Below are positions 1 to 9,047 of a stretch of DNA of 64,000 bases, piece after piece. The position numbers and the translations under genes were made by a program. The notes below the pieces were generated by a model, which did no database searches, was not told the DNA's origin, and saw nothing but the letters and a program-made list of their open reading frames with translations. Numbering within the stretch: the stretch's first letter is position 1; every line of letters begins with the position of its first letter. The stretch comes from Lysobacter antibioticus. Its GTDB lineage: Bacteria; Pseudomonadota; Gammaproteobacteria; Xanthomonadales; Xanthomonadaceae. The DNA lies in contig NZ_CP013141.1 of assembly GCF_001442535.1 (NCBI RefSeq), positions 499,160 through 563,159 on the forward strand, read 5' to 3'.

Positions 1-1
1 G

Positions 2-367
2 TTGTTCGCGATCGTGTACCGCCAGTTCCTCGATGGCCAACGCCGCTCGCAACGCTATGCCGGTCTGTTGTCGCGGCTCGGCGTATCACAGGACAGCCAG
101 CCGTCGGCCGAGCGCGAAGTCGTCGCCCGCTCGACCCTGGAGGCGATGCAAGGCCTGACGGTCGAGCAACGCAGCCTGCTGCTGTGGGTCTCGGTCGAGG
201 GACTCAGTTACCAGGAGGTCGCCGATATCCTGCAGATACCGATCGGCACGGTCATGTCGCGTTTGTCGCGCGCACGCGACGCCCTGCGCCGGCTCAGCGA
301 TGGCGAAACCCCGGTTCCGCCGCTGAGATTGTTGAAGACGCCTTCCGGAGCGAAGTCCACCCCATGA
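2..367 (+). CDS. ECF-type RNA polymerase sigma factor, C-terminal part (5' end outside window)
   Basis: The frame is open from the first bases of the window, so the true start lies upstream. The visible 121 residues carry sigma region 4: the stretch LTVEQRSLLLWVSVEGLSYQ, followed by EVADILQIPIGTVMSRL, is the helix-turn-helix that reads the -35 element, with the usual basic tail RARDALRRL. Region 2 is not in the window. The stop overlaps the next start as ATGA, so sigma factor and anti-sigma factor are translationally coupled, the normal arrangement for ECF systems. Family assignment is secure. The signal sensed and the target promoters cannot be read from this fragment. Confidence 0.9.
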   Translation: MFAIVYRQFLDGQRRSQRYAGLLSRLGVSQDSQPSAEREVVARSTLEAMQGLTVEQRSLLLWVSVEGLSYQEVADILQIPIGTVMSRLSRARDALRRLSDGETPVPPLRLLKTPSGAKSTP

Positions 368-1134
368 CCACGACACCGAGTGAGTACGACCTCCACGCCT
401 ATGTCGACGGCTTGCTCGACGGCGAGCGTCGCGAGGCGGTCGAGGATTGGCTCGCGCGCCATCCCGGACGCGCCGCCGAAATACAGGCCTGGCAGCGCGA
501 CGCGCAATTGCTGCGCGCGGCGTTGGTGGGCGACGCCTTGGCGCCGCCGGGCGAACTCGATCCGGCGCGCCTGCGCGCGGGTCTCGCACGCAGGCGCAAC
601 GCGCGCTACGCGATCGCGGCGACGGTGCTGCTGAGTCTCGGCGCCGGCGGCATCGGCGGATGGCAGATACGCGAATGGCGCGGCCAGGAATCGAATCGCA
701 CCGCGGCGGCGTACGCCTCGATGGCGCCGATGGGCGATGCGATCGCGGCGCACCGTTTGTTCGCCTCGCGCCACGATCTGCGGCCCGATCGGGCGGCGCG
801 CGGCGGCGATCTGCAAGGCTGGCTCGATGCGAATTTCCGCGAACCGATGCGCCTGCCCGATCTGAGCGGGGCCGGGTTCCGCCAGGTCGGCGCACGCCTG
901 CTTGCGACTGAACAGGGCGCGGCCGCCCTGGTCGTCTACGAAGACGCCGGCGGTAACGCAATCAGCTTCTATATCCGGCCGCCGGGGCCGCGCCGATACC
1001 TGCTGGCGCGCGGCGACCGCCGCGACGGCGACCTGCTCACACAGTACTGGTCGCGCGGGGGGTACAACTATGCGATGGTGAGCAGTGGGGAATCGGCGGA
1101 TGTCGTCAGGCGCGCGCTGGATGGCGCGATCTGA
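364..1134 (+). CDS. Anti-sigma factor, membrane-anchored
   Basis: The 256-residue product starts at the ATG that overlaps the sigma factor stop (ATGA). The N-terminal 75 residues are a charged cytoplasmic domain with the short-helix pattern of anti-sigma factors (DLHAYVDGLLDGERREAVE, then WLARHP). One transmembrane segment follows at about residues 82-100 (AIAATVLLSLGAGGIGGW). The remaining 150 residues would be periplasmic, and I recognise no known domain in them. I see no CxxC or HxxxCxxC zinc motif, so it is not obviously of the zinc-binding ZAS type. Position and topology support the role; the inducing signal is unknown. Confidence 0.85.
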   Translation: MTTTPSEYDLHAYVDGLLDGERREAVEDWLARHPGRAAEIQAWQRDAQLLRAALVGDALAPPGELDPARLRAGLARRRNARYAIAATVLLSLGAGGIGGWQIREWRGQESNRTAAAYASMAPMGDAIAAHRLFASRHDLRPDRAARGGDLQGWLDANFREPMRLPDLSGAGFRQVGARLLATEQGAAALVVYEDAGGNAISFYIRPPGPRRYLLARGDRRDGDLLTQYWSRGGYNYAMVSSGESADVVRRALDGAI

Positions 1135-1152
1135 CAGAACTCAGGAAAGGCC

Positions 1153-1401
1153 ATGACGATGATTTCTACGGATATGCAGGAAACGCGCAACGCGTTCGGA
1201 ACGTTTCTACGCTCGTTGGCGGAAGGCATGGCGACGCAGCAGGACTGGCGCCGCTTCACGATCGCGCACTACCACGATCCCACCCTGGAAGCCGCGCGGA
1301 TCGAACTGGTCCGCGCCTCGCAGCACGAATCGGAAATGCCGACCGAGTCGTCGAAAGTGCAGGATCTGGCGAGCGAGATCGATCGCCGCTTCAGCAGCTG
1401 A
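1153..1401 (+). CDS. Small conserved-looking protein of unknown function in the sigma/anti-sigma operon
   Basis: The 82-residue product follows the anti-sigma gene by 18 bases and has a good ribosome binding site (AGGAAAGG, about 1142-1149). It is hydrophilic and probably helical, with no signal peptide, membrane segment or cysteine. A strong intrinsic terminator follows at 1445-1470, so the transcript probably ends here. Position suggests a role with the ECF system, but I recognise no family. The gene call rests on start signal, operon position and terminator. Confidence 0.65.
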   Translation: MTMISTDMQETRNAFGTFLRSLAEGMATQQDWRRFTIAHYHDPTLEAARIELVRASQHESEMPTESSKVQDLASEIDRRFSS

Positions 1402-1444
1402 AACGCGCTGAACCCCGATCGGCGCGATCAACTTCGCGCGCAAC

Positions 1445-1470
1445 AAAAAGCCCCGCATGCGGGGCTTTTT
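1445..1470. terminator. Bidirectional intrinsic terminator
   Basis: A perfect palindrome, A5-GCCCCGC-ATGC-GGGGC-T5 in outline, has a T-run at the 3' end on both strands. It lies between the convergent ends of the sigma-factor operon (plus strand) and the oxidoreductase gene (minus strand), so it can terminate both. Confidence 0.9.
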
Positions 1471-1488
1471 GTTTGACGCCGGCGAGGC

Positions 1489-4400
1489 TCAGGCCGCCTG
1501 TACGATCCGCAGCGGGTTGCGGTATTCCTTCAGCAACTCGGCCTCGCGCTCCTTGGCCTTGTGCAGGTGCGCTTCCTTGACGTGGCCGTAGCCGCGGATG
1601 TGTTCCGGGACGCTGGCGATTTCGGCGGCGAGATCGACATTGCCGCCGTCCAGGGTCGCCAGCAGGCCGGTCACGGTCTGCTCGTAGTCGGCGATCAGCT
1701 GGCGCTCCATCTTGCGCTCTTCGGTGTAGCCGAAGATGTCGAGCTTGCTGCCGCGCAGCTTGCGCAACTTCGCCATCCACTTGAACGCGGTGAACACCCA
1801 GGGGCCGAATTCCTGCTTGATCAGGCGGCCCTGGTCGTCCTTCTTGGCCAGCAGCGGCGGCGCGAGGTGGAACTTGAGCTTGTAGTCGCCGTCGAACTGC
1901 TGCTCCAGCTTGCGCTGGAAATCGCCGCTGGTGTACAGGCGCGCGACTTCGTATTCGTCCTTGTAGGCCATCAGCTTGAACGAATAACGCGCCACCGCCT
2001 CGGCCAGATCGGTCGAGCCCGGCGCCTTGGCCTGCTCGGCCGCGCGGACCTTGGCGACGAAGTCGGCGTAACGCTTGGCGTAGCCTGCGTCCTGGTATTC
2101 GGTGAGGAAGGCGACGCGGCGCGAGATCAACTCGTCGAGCGAACGCGACAGGCGCAGGTCGTCGAGCGGCAGGAAGGCGACGTTGTCGCTGTCGGCATTC
2201 GCAGGCACATGACGCAGTTCGTCTTCGTTGCGGGTCGCGCGCGGGGCCGAGGTCGCACCCCATTCGTTGCCTTCCCATTCGCCCGGCGCCAGGTGCGGCA
2301 GGGCGTGCGGCGTCGCTTCGGCGGCGGTCGGTGCGTTGCGCACCAGGCCGGCGGCTTCGGCGACCGCTTTCGGGTCGATCGCGGCCAGGCGGCCCCAGGC
2401 GAACGCGGTCTTGTTCATCTCGATCGCGGCGCCGTTGAGCTCGACCGCGCGCATCAGGGCATCGAACGAGATCGGCACCAGTGCGCGCTGCCAGGCGTAG
2501 CCGAGGATGAACAGATTGGTCGCGATGGCGTCGCCGAGCAGGGCGGTGGCGAGCTGGGTCGCATCGACCAGCAGCGGCTCTTCGCCGCCCAGCGCCTGGC
2601 GCACCGCGGCGACGATGTCGGCGGCGGGGAACTGCATGTCGGGGCGGGTGGTGAAGGTGCCCGGCATCGCTTCGTAGGTGTTGAGCACGACCGCGCTGCG
2701 GCCGGCACGCACCTTCGACAGCGCCCAGTAGTCGTTGACCACGACCATGTCGCAGCCGAGCACCAGGTCGGCCTCGCCGGCGGCGATGCGCACGGCGTGG
2801 ATGTCGGCCGGGGTCTTGGCGATGCGGATGTGGGTGGTGACCGCGCCGCCCTTCTGCGCCAGGCCGGTCTGGTCGAGCACGCTCGCGCCTTTGCCTTCCA
2901 GATGGCCGGCCATGCCGAGCAGGGCGCCGATCGTGACCACGCCGGTGCCGCCGACGCCGGTGATGAGGATGTTCCAGGGCGTGTCGAGCGCCGGCAGCTG
3001 CGGCGCCGGCAGGTTCTGCAGGCGGTCCTTGGCCGAGGAGCCTTTCTTCTTCTTCAAGCCGCCGCCTTCGACGGTGACGAAGCTCGGGCAGAAGCCGTTG
3101 ACGCAGGAATAGTCCTTGTTGCAGTTCGACTGGTCGATCTCGCGCTTGCGGCCGAACTCGGTTTCCTTCGGCAGCACCGACACGCAGAACGACTTCTTGC
3201 CGCAATCGCCGCAGCCTTCGCAGACCAGGGTGTTGACCATGACCCGCTTCTGCGGGTCGACCATCTTGCCGCGCTTGCGGCGGCGGCGCTTCTCGGTCGC
3301 GCAGGTCTGGTCGAAGATCAGCACGCTGGTGCCCTTGACCTCGCGCAGGCGCTTTTGCACTGCGTCGAGTTCCTTGCGGTCATGGAACTCCATGTCGCTG
3401 GGGAAGATCTCGCGCTTGTTCCACTTGGCGATGTCGTCCGACAGCAGGACGATGGTGTGCACGCCTTCCGAACGCACCTGGTGGGCGATCTGCGGCACCG
3501 ACAAGGTGCCGTCGACGGGCTGGCCGCCGGTCATCGCGACCGCGTCGTTGTAGAGGATCTTGTAGGTGATGTTGACGCCGGTGGCGACCGACTGGCGGAT
3601 CGCCAGCGAGCCGCTGTGGAAATAGGTGCCGTCGCCGAGGTTCTGGAACACGTGTTCGGTGTCGGTGAACGCCGATTGGCCCGACCAGGTCACGCCTTCA
3701 CCGCCCATATGGGTGAAGGTGTTGGTGTCGCGGTCCATCCAGGTGACCATGTAGTGGCAGCCGATGCCGCCCAGCGCGCGCGAGCCCTCCGGCACCACGG
3801 TCGAGGTGTTGTGCGGGCAGCCCGAGCAGTAATGCGGCACGCGCGGGAACGAGGCGCGCGGCAGGGCGAGTTCGCTTTCCTTCTCGGCCATCCAGCGCAG
3901 CACGTTTTCCATGTGCTCGGAGTTGTGGAAGCGCTGGATGCGCCGCGCGATCACGCCGGCGATGCGCGCCGGGGTCAGCTCGCCGGTCGAGGGCAGGATC
4001 CACTCGCCGCTCTCGTCGTACTTGCCGACGATCGACGGACGGCGCTCACCGTCCCAGTTGTACATCGACTCCTTCATCTGGCTTTCGATGAAGGCGTGCT
4101 TCTCCTCGACCACCAGGATGTCGTCGAGGCCGCGCGCGAACGCGCGCAGGCCGACCGGTTCCAGCGGCCAGGTCATGCCGACCTTGTAGACGCGGATGCC
4201 GAGGTCGGAGCAGGCGCGTTCGTCCAGGCCCAGGTACTCCAGCGCCTGCAGCACGTCGAGATAGCTCTTGCCGGTGGTGATGATGCCCAGGCGCGCGTTC
4301 GGCGAATCGATCACCGTGCGGTCGATGCCGTTGGCGCGGGCGAAGGCCTGCGCGGCCTTGACCGCGTACTGGTGCAGGCGCATTTCCTGGTCCATCGGCG

Positions 4401-5196
4401 GGTCGGGCCAGCGGATGCTCAGGCCGCCCGGCGGCATGACGAAGTCGTCCGGGGTGACGATCTGCAGCGCCAGCGGATTGACGTCGACCGAGGCCGAGGA
4501 TTCGACCGTCTCGGCGATGGTCTTGAAGCCGACCCAGCGCCCGGTGAAGCGCGACATGGCCCAGCCGATCAGGCCCATGTCGAGGATGTCCTGCACGCCG
4601 GCCGGGTTCAGGATCGGCATCATCGCGCTGGTGAACTCGCCTTCCGAGCCGTGCGGCAGGGTCGAGGAGCGGCAGGCGTGGTCGTCCGCGGCCAGGGCCA
4701 GGACGCCGCCGTACTTGCTGGTGCCGGCGGCATTGGCGTGCTTGAACACGTCGCCGGTGCGGTCCACGCCGGGGCCCTTGCCGTACCACATGCCGTACAC
4801 GCCCTCGACCTTGGCGCCGGGGAACAGGTTGGTCTGCTGGGTGCCCCAGACCATGGTCGCGCCGAGGTCCTCGTTGAGGCCCGGGGTGAACTTCACCCCG
4901 GAGGCTTCCAGGTACTTGCGCGCGCGCCATAGCTCCAGGTCGAAGCCGCCCAGCGGCGAACCGCGGTAGCCGGAGATGAAGCCGGCGGTATTGAGGCCGG
5001 CGGCCTGGTCGCGCAGCCGCTGCATCAGCGGCAGGCGCACCAGCGCCTGCACGCCGCTCAGGTAGATGCGGCCTTCCTGACGGGTGTACTTGTGATCGAG
5101 CGAATAGTCCGGATCGAGGACGCTGTTGGTCAGGTCGGCTGCATTGAGTTGAGATGCAGCCGACGAAGGCGAGCTGAGTTCTGCGGTGCTGGTCAT
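1489..5196 (-). CDS. Indolepyruvate ferredoxin oxidoreductase, fused multi-domain form
   Basis: The 1235-residue product belongs to the thiamine-diphosphate family of 2-oxoacid:ferredoxin oxidoreductases and is expected to oxidatively decarboxylate aryl-pyruvates from aromatic amino acid breakdown. In order it shows an alpha-like thiamine-pyrophosphate region (RGSPLGGFDLELW, GSEGEF), a second TPP-binding region (YCSGCPHN, GIGCHYMV), and a cysteine-rich iron-sulfur segment (CEGCGDCGKKSFC, then NCNKDYSCVNGFC). A gamma/beta-like domain follows (GVGGTGVVTIGALLG, LDQTGLAQKGGAV). Archaeal enzymes split these into IorA and IorB; proteobacteria commonly have one fused chain. The open frame extends 40 codons further upstream, but the ATG at 5196 begins a normal start (MTSTAELSS) behind a purine-rich GAGAG. 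It is monocistronic. Confidence 0.9.
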   Translation of the reverse strand: MTSTAELSSPSSAASQLNAADLTNSVLDPDYSLDHKYTRQEGRIYLSGVQALVRLPLMQRLRDQAAGLNTAGFISGYRGSPLGGFDLELWRARKYLEASGVKFTPGLNEDLGATMVWGTQQTNLFPGAKVEGVYGMWYGKGPGVDRTGDVFKHANAAGTSKYGGVLALAADDHACRSSTLPHGSEGEFTSAMMPILNPAGVQDILDMGLIGWAMSRFTGRWVGFKTIAETVESSASVDVNPLALQIVTPDDFVMPPGGLSIRWPDPPMDQEMRLHQYAVKAAQAFARANGIDRTVIDSPNARLGIITTGKSYLDVLQALEYLGLDERACSDLGIRVYKVGMTWPLEPVGLRAFARGLDDILVVEEKHAFIESQMKESMYNWDGERRPSIVGKYDESGEWILPSTGELTPARIAGVIARRIQRFHNSEHMENVLRWMAEKESELALPRASFPRVPHYCSGCPHNTSTVVPEGSRALGGIGCHYMVTWMDRDTNTFTHMGGEGVTWSGQSAFTDTEHVFQNLGDGTYFHSGSLAIRQSVATGVNITYKILYNDAVAMTGGQPVDGTLSVPQIAHQVRSEGVHTIVLLSDDIAKWNKREIFPSDMEFHDRKELDAVQKRLREVKGTSVLIFDQTCATEKRRRRKRGKMVDPQKRVMVNTLVCEGCGDCGKKSFCVSVLPKETEFGRKREIDQSNCNKDYSCVNGFCPSFVTVEGGGLKKKKGSSAKDRLQNLPAPQLPALDTPWNILITGVGGTGVVTIGALLGMAGHLEGKGASVLDQTGLAQKGGAVTTHIRIAKTPADIHAVRIAAGEADLVLGCDMVVVNDYWALSKVRAGRSAVVLNTYEAMPGTFTTRPDMQFPAADIVAAVRQALGGEEPLLVDATQLATALLGDAIATNLFILGYAWQRALVPISFDALMRAVELNGAAIEMNKTAFAWGRLAAIDPKAVAEAAGLVRNAPTAAEATPHALPHLAPGEWEGNEWGATSAPRATRNEDELRHVPANADSDNVAFLPLDDLRLSRSLDELISRRVAFLTEYQDAGYAKRYADFVAKVRAAEQAKAPGSTDLAEAVARYSFKLMAYKDEYEVARLYTSGDFQRKLEQQFDGDYKLKFHLAPPLLAKKDDQGRLIKQEFGPWVFTAFKWMAKLRKLRGSKLDIFGYTEERKMERQLIADYEQTVTGLLATLDGGNVDLAAEIASVPEHIRGYGHVKEAHLHKAKEREAELLKEYRNPLRIVQAA

Positions 5197-5479
5197 GGGC
5201 GGGCTCTCGCGGCGGTGCCGCGGGTTGGCTGGCGGGGCGGGACGGCATCCCGGCCGGGACGGCGGTGGCGCGCCGGGGCCCGAGCAAAGACTCGGAATTA
5301 TAGCCTTTGGGCCCAATCGCGCCGTGAGCCGGGCGGTGAGCCCGGTCGAGTGTGACGGTCGGCGCGGCCGCCGTGCCGGCGTACCAGGGCGTATTGCCGG
5401 GGAGATTGACGGATGCCGCGCCGTTCAGCAGCATCGCGCGGCTTCGAGCCTCGTTGTCGGGCGCCCCTCCGGAGAGCCT

Positions 5480-5833
5480 GTGGCTCAAGACCTTTACTGC
5501 TGGCGCTGCGATCGCGTCGTGCCGATGCTGACCGAACCCGAATGGGAGCGGATGGCGCCGGCCCTCGATGAGGCCGTCGCCGAAGTGCAGCGTTACCGTG
5601 TCTCGACGGCGAGCTCGCTGCAGACTGCCTTGGCCCGGCCGCATGGCCGCGGCGCGCTCAAGCTGTATTACCGGATGACCGGGCAGCTCGAAACCAAGCC
5701 CGACGCCATCCGTCACCATCGTCTGTCCCTGTACGGGCCGCCGTGCGCGCATTGCGGCAAGCCGCTGCGCACGCCGCGCGCGAGTCACTGCGCCGCTTGC
5801 GGCGCGATGCGGGCCGAGGCTGCGGTCGAGTAG
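5480..5833 (+). CDS. Small protein with a C-terminal CxxC-CxxC zinc ribbon
   Basis: I chose the GTG at 5480 because GGAGAG sits just upstream (5471-5476); the open frame runs further upstream without a plausible start. The 117-residue product opens with a CWRC pair (YCWRCDRVVPML), continues with a helical stretch, and ends with a second paired-cysteine ribbon (CAHCGK followed by CAACGA). This looks like a small zinc-ribbon protein with two separated knuckles. I do not recognise a named family or catalytic residues. It is flanked by unrelated genes. Confidence 0.6.
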   Translation: MAQDLYCWRCDRVVPMLTEPEWERMAPALDEAVAEVQRYRVSTASSLQTALARPHGRGALKLYYRMTGQLETKPDAIRHHRLSLYGPPCAHCGKPLRTPRASHCAACGAMRAEAAVE

Positions 5834-5968
5834 GGCCGGATCGGTTCGGATGTCGCGACCGCGTCGATTTCGATGAGCGGATCGCGATGATCGCCGCCGC
5901 TGAGCGCTGAGTCGCAAGACACTGCACCGCGTTTGGGAGCCGCATCGCCGAGCAGGTAGAGTTGCGTC

Positions 5969-6544
5969 ATGACCGCCTTCGACCAAGTCGTCCTGTCCAC
6001 GCAACGCTTGTTGTTGCGACCGCTCGCCGCCGCCGATGCCGGCGCCTTGATGGCGATCTATGCCGATCCCGAGGTGATGCGTTACGGCAGCTCGCCGCCG
6101 TGGGATTCGATCGAGAAAGCCGATGCGCAGATCGTCCGCGACCGCGAGGCGATGGCCGCCGGCCACTTCCTCCGCCTCGGCCTGCAGCGGGTCGACGACG
6201 GCGCGCTGATCGGCACCTGCACCTTGTTCAATCTCGACCCGCCTTGCCGCCGCGCCGAAATCGGTTATGCCCTGGCCGTGTCGGCCTGGTCGCGCGGTTA
6301 CATGTGCGAAGCCCTGCCGGCGCTGATCGATTTCGGTTTCGAGGCGATGGACCTCAACCGCATCGAGGCCGACATCGACCCGCGCAACACCGCCTCGACC
6401 AAGAGCATCGAGCGACAGGGGTTCGTGCGCGAGGGCTATCTGCGCGAGCGCTGGATCGTGCAGGGCGTATTTTCGGATACGGCTTTGTATGCGTTGTTGC
6501 GCAGCGATTGGCAGGCGCAGCGGCGCAAGGTGGCTTCAGGGTAG
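5969..6544 (+). CDS. GNAT-family N-acetyltransferase, RimJ/RimL type
   Basis: The 191-residue product has the layout of RimJ/RimL-type N-acetyltransferases. It begins with the substrate strand STQRLLLRPLAAADAGALMA, then IGTCTLFNLDPPCRRAEIGY, then the acetyl-CoA-binding motif region SAWSRGYMCEALPALIDFGF, and ends with NRIEADIDPRNTASTKSIER. Members transfer acetyl groups from acetyl-CoA to ribosomal protein N-termini, small amines or antibiotics. The substrate cannot be predicted here. It appears monocistronic, and a repeat island begins directly after its stop. Confidence 0.85.
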   Translation: MTAFDQVVLSTQRLLLRPLAAADAGALMAIYADPEVMRYGSSPPWDSIEKADAQIVRDREAMAAGHFLRLGLQRVDDGALIGTCTLFNLDPPCRRAEIGYALAVSAWSRGYMCEALPALIDFGFEAMDLNRIEADIDPRNTASTKSIERQGFVREGYLRERWIVQGVFSDTALYALLRSDWQAQRRKVASG

Positions 6545-6591
6545 GAAGCGCGTTGTTTCATGTTCGCGTCGTCGCCCCATGTAACCCCAGG

Positions 6592-6618
6592 GTAGGAGCG
6601 ACGCAAGTCGCGACCGCG
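6592..6618 (+). repeat. REP palindrome with GTAG head
   Basis: Starts with GTAG, then a hairpin with arms GCGAC/GTCGC closed by a GCAA tetraloop, then GACCGCG. The GTAG head and imperfect palindrome match the REP family that is mobilised in trans by RAYT (TnpA-REP) transposases in xanthomonads and pseudomonads. No RAYT gene is in the window. Confidence 0.8.
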
Positions 6619-6677
6619 CTCGTCCACGCGGTCGGCGTGCGAGGCGAGGCCAAGCGACAGAAGTCGTTGCCGTAGAT

Positions 6678-6949
6678 GTTGCCGTTGCCGTTGCCGTTGC
6701 TGTTGCTGTTGCTGTGCGCAGCTTCGCGCTCGCGAAGGCAACCGAAGACCCGGAGGGCGGCCTGCATGGATGCAGGCCGTTTTTCATCGGGACAAGGATG
6801 TCCCGTATGAAAAATCCCTGCGTCGGCAACGCTCGTGCGGGCTCTTGATTCAAAGAAAAGCATTTTTCTTTGGTTACCTTTCTTTTGTTGCTTATGACAA
6901 AAGAAAGTAACCCGCCGCTTTAGTGGCGGAAGCTTTAGGCGTTTGATCT
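6678..6949 (-). repeat. Composite structured repeat element, copy 1 (uninterrupted)
   Basis: Read on the minus strand from 6949 it shows GATCAAACGC, a hairpin CCGCCACTAAAGCGGCGG, a hairpin with arms GTTACTTTCTTTTG and CAAAAGAAAGGTAAC, and an A/T-rich palindrome around AAAGAAAAATGC. Two stable hairpins follow: HP1 at 6780-6814, with a bulged stem TTTTTCATCGGGACA, and HP2 at 6759-6778, with arms GGCCTGCA/TGCAGGCC. Then come GCCCTCCGGGTC and six hexanucleotide units (GGCAAC and AGCAAC). This copy shows what the site of copy 4 looked like before the IS30 insertion. Open frames across it are products of the repeat, not genes. Confidence 0.8.
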
Positions 6950-6974
6950 TGGTCTTTGAAAAGCCTGAAGCAGA

Positions 6975-7258
<284 letters not shown>

Positions 7259-7282
7259 TTGGTGGTTCGCGCCCGCTCTTGG

Positions 7283-7309
7283 GTAGGAGCGACGCAAGTC
7301 GCGACCGCG
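7283..7309 (+). repeat. REP palindrome with GTAG head
   Basis: Identical to the REP at 6592-6618: GTAG head, GCGAC/GTCGC stem, GCAA loop. It lies 27 bases after the hexanucleotide array of composite element copy 2. Confidence 0.8.
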
Positions 7310-7471
7310 CCGCTTCGGTCTCGCGTCGATATCGACCGCACCCCTCCATGCCCGCGGCGCAGACCGCGATGGCGACCCGGCGCCTTTCGATAAGGTCGGC
7401 ATAACCAGCGGCCTCGCCGTATGTTTATATGGCGCGTCGGCAACACGGCTCGACCGCAGGAGAACGTTCCG

Positions 7472-8083
7472 ATGGCATCGTCTCAGCCCAATAACCGCCG
7501 TACCGTCGCCGCTTACGAAAAATGCGCGCACGACTATGCCGCCTCGGTGTCGCGGCAGCCGTCGGTGGCGGGGGCGGAGGCGCTGCGGCGGCTCGCCGAT
7601 GCGCTGCCGTCCGGCGACGGCGTGCTGGAGATCGGGTCGGGGCCCGGATGGGATGCGGATTTCCTGGAGGGGCTCGCGGTGCCGGTCCATCGCACCGACG
7701 TGACCCGGGCCTTCTGCGAATTCCAGGTGCAGCGCGGCCGCCGGGCCGAGGTGTTCGATCTGCTCACCGACGCAATCGAGGGGCGCTATGCCGGCGTCCT
7801 GATGCTGTGCGTGCTGCAGCACTTCGAACGCGGCGATATGGATGGCGTGCTGCGCAAGCTGGCCCAGGCCCTGGTCCCCGAGGGGGCTTTGCTGCTGTCG
7901 TACCCGCTGGGCGAAGGCGAGTTCTGGGAGCACGGCGACTCGGGCGACTATCGGGTGGTGCTGTGGTCGGAGGCGGGGCTGGACGAACGTCTGCGTCGTG
8001 CGGGCTTCGCGATCGACTGGGCGTCGCGCTTCGACGGCAGGGACGGCCCCTGGCGCACCGTGCTCGCCCGGAGGACGCGATGA
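7472..8083 (+). CDS. SAM-dependent class I methyltransferase
   Basis: The start is the ATG at 7472 behind AGGAG (7459-7463); the open frame runs 17 codons further upstream without a start signal. The 203-residue product has the class I methyltransferase motif I (VLEIGSGPGWDADFL), an acidic strand-2 region (HRTDVTRAF), and motif IV/post-I positions (LMLCVLQHF, ALVPEGALLLSYP). The substrate is not evident. Its stop overlaps the next start as ATGA, so it is translationally coupled to the EamA-type exporter. That pairing hints that the methylated product may be the exported molecule, which is an inference. Confidence 0.85.
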   Translation: MASSQPNNRRTVAAYEKCAHDYAASVSRQPSVAGAEALRRLADALPSGDGVLEIGSGPGWDADFLEGLAVPVHRTDVTRAFCEFQVQRGRRAEVFDLLTDAIEGRYAGVLMLCVLQHFERGDMDGVLRKLAQALVPEGALLLSYPLGEGEFWEHGDSGDYRVVLWSEAGLDERLRRAGFAIDWASRFDGRDGPWRTVLARRTR

Positions 8084-8970
8084 GCCGGCGCGCCTGGTGG
8101 TTGTTCCTCGCCTTGGGCGTGATCTGGGGTGTGCCCTATCTGTTGATCCGGATCGCCGTCGCCGACGTGTCGCCGGTGTCGGTCGCGTTCGGGCGCACGC
8201 TCATCGGCGCGGCGCTGTTGCTGCCGATAGCGGCGGCACGCGGCGCGTTGCGGCCGCTGCTGTCTCACTGGCGGCCCTTGCTCGCATTCACCGTGGTGGA
8301 GATCAGCATCCCGTGGTGGTTGCTGGGCTATGCCGAGACCCGCATCAACAGTTCCACCGCCGGTTTGTTGATCGCCACCGTGCCGGTGATGACCGCCGGC
8401 CTGATGGCCCTGAGCGGTCACGAGAAGCTGGATGGCCGCCGGCTGGTGGGGCTTACCGTCGGCCTGGCGGGCGTAGGCGCTTTGGTGGGCCTGGACATCG
8501 ACGTGTCCAACGGTTGGGCGATGGCGGCCGCACTCGCGACCGCATTGGGCTATGCCCTGGGCCCGATCATCATCAGCCGCTACCTGTCCGATGTGCCGCC
8601 GTTGGGCGTCATCGCCGCTTCGCTGGCGTTGGCGGCGATGGCCTACCTGCCCTTCATGCTCAGCGCATGGCCGGCGCAGATCACGATCGAGGCGGCCGGA
8701 GCGGTAGCGATATTGGGTGTGGTCTGCACCGCGCTGGCGTTCCTGCTGTTTTTCGCACTGATCGCCGAGGCGGGGCCGGCGCGGGCCACCGTCATCACCT
8801 ATGTCAATCCGCTGGTGGCCTTGCTGTTGGGCGTGACTCTGCTGCACGAGCCGCTCACCTACGGCATGTGCGCAGGCTTCGTGCTGGTGCTGCTGGGCTC
8901 GTTCCTGGCCACCACGCGCAGCCCGCCTGGCGAGCCATCGCGTGCCGATCCGATCGAGCAGGGCGACTGA
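8080..8970 (+). CDS. EamA-family (DMT superfamily) inner-membrane transporter
   Basis: The 296-residue product has about ten hydrophobic segments arranged as two five-helix EamA repeats, the hallmark of drug/metabolite exporters. The first helix is WWLFLALGVIWGVPYLLIRI. The second repeat ends with NPLVALLLGVTLLHEPLTYG, matching the conserved PVxAxLLGxxxLGE signature. The ATG at 8080 overlaps the methyltransferase stop by four bases. Transport direction and substrate cannot be inferred from sequence; relatives export amino acids and other metabolites. Confidence 0.85.
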   Translation: MSRRAWWLFLALGVIWGVPYLLIRIAVADVSPVSVAFGRTLIGAALLLPIAAARGALRPLLSHWRPLLAFTVVEISIPWWLLGYAETRINSSTAGLLIATVPVMTAGLMALSGHEKLDGRRLVGLTVGLAGVGALVGLDIDVSNGWAMAAALATALGYALGPIIISRYLSDVPPLGVIAASLALAAMAYLPFMLSAWPAQITIEAAGAVAILGVVCTALAFLLFFALIAEAGPARATVITYVNPLVALLLGVTLLHEPLTYGMCAGFVLVLLGSFLATTRSPPGEPSRADPIEQGD

Positions 8971-9047
8971 GGGGTGTCGTCGAGTGCATCGCCGACGTAC
9001 CGCATCGCTGCGGCGGGTTCGGTTCTAGCGACGCGGGCGCGCGGCGG

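Noticed and set aside
1561..4932. 1123-codon open frame on the plus strand
   Set aside because: It is antisense to the indolepyruvate oxidoreductase gene, whose motifs are clear. Its His/Ala/Asp-rich sequence is what the complementary strand of a GC-rich gene gives.
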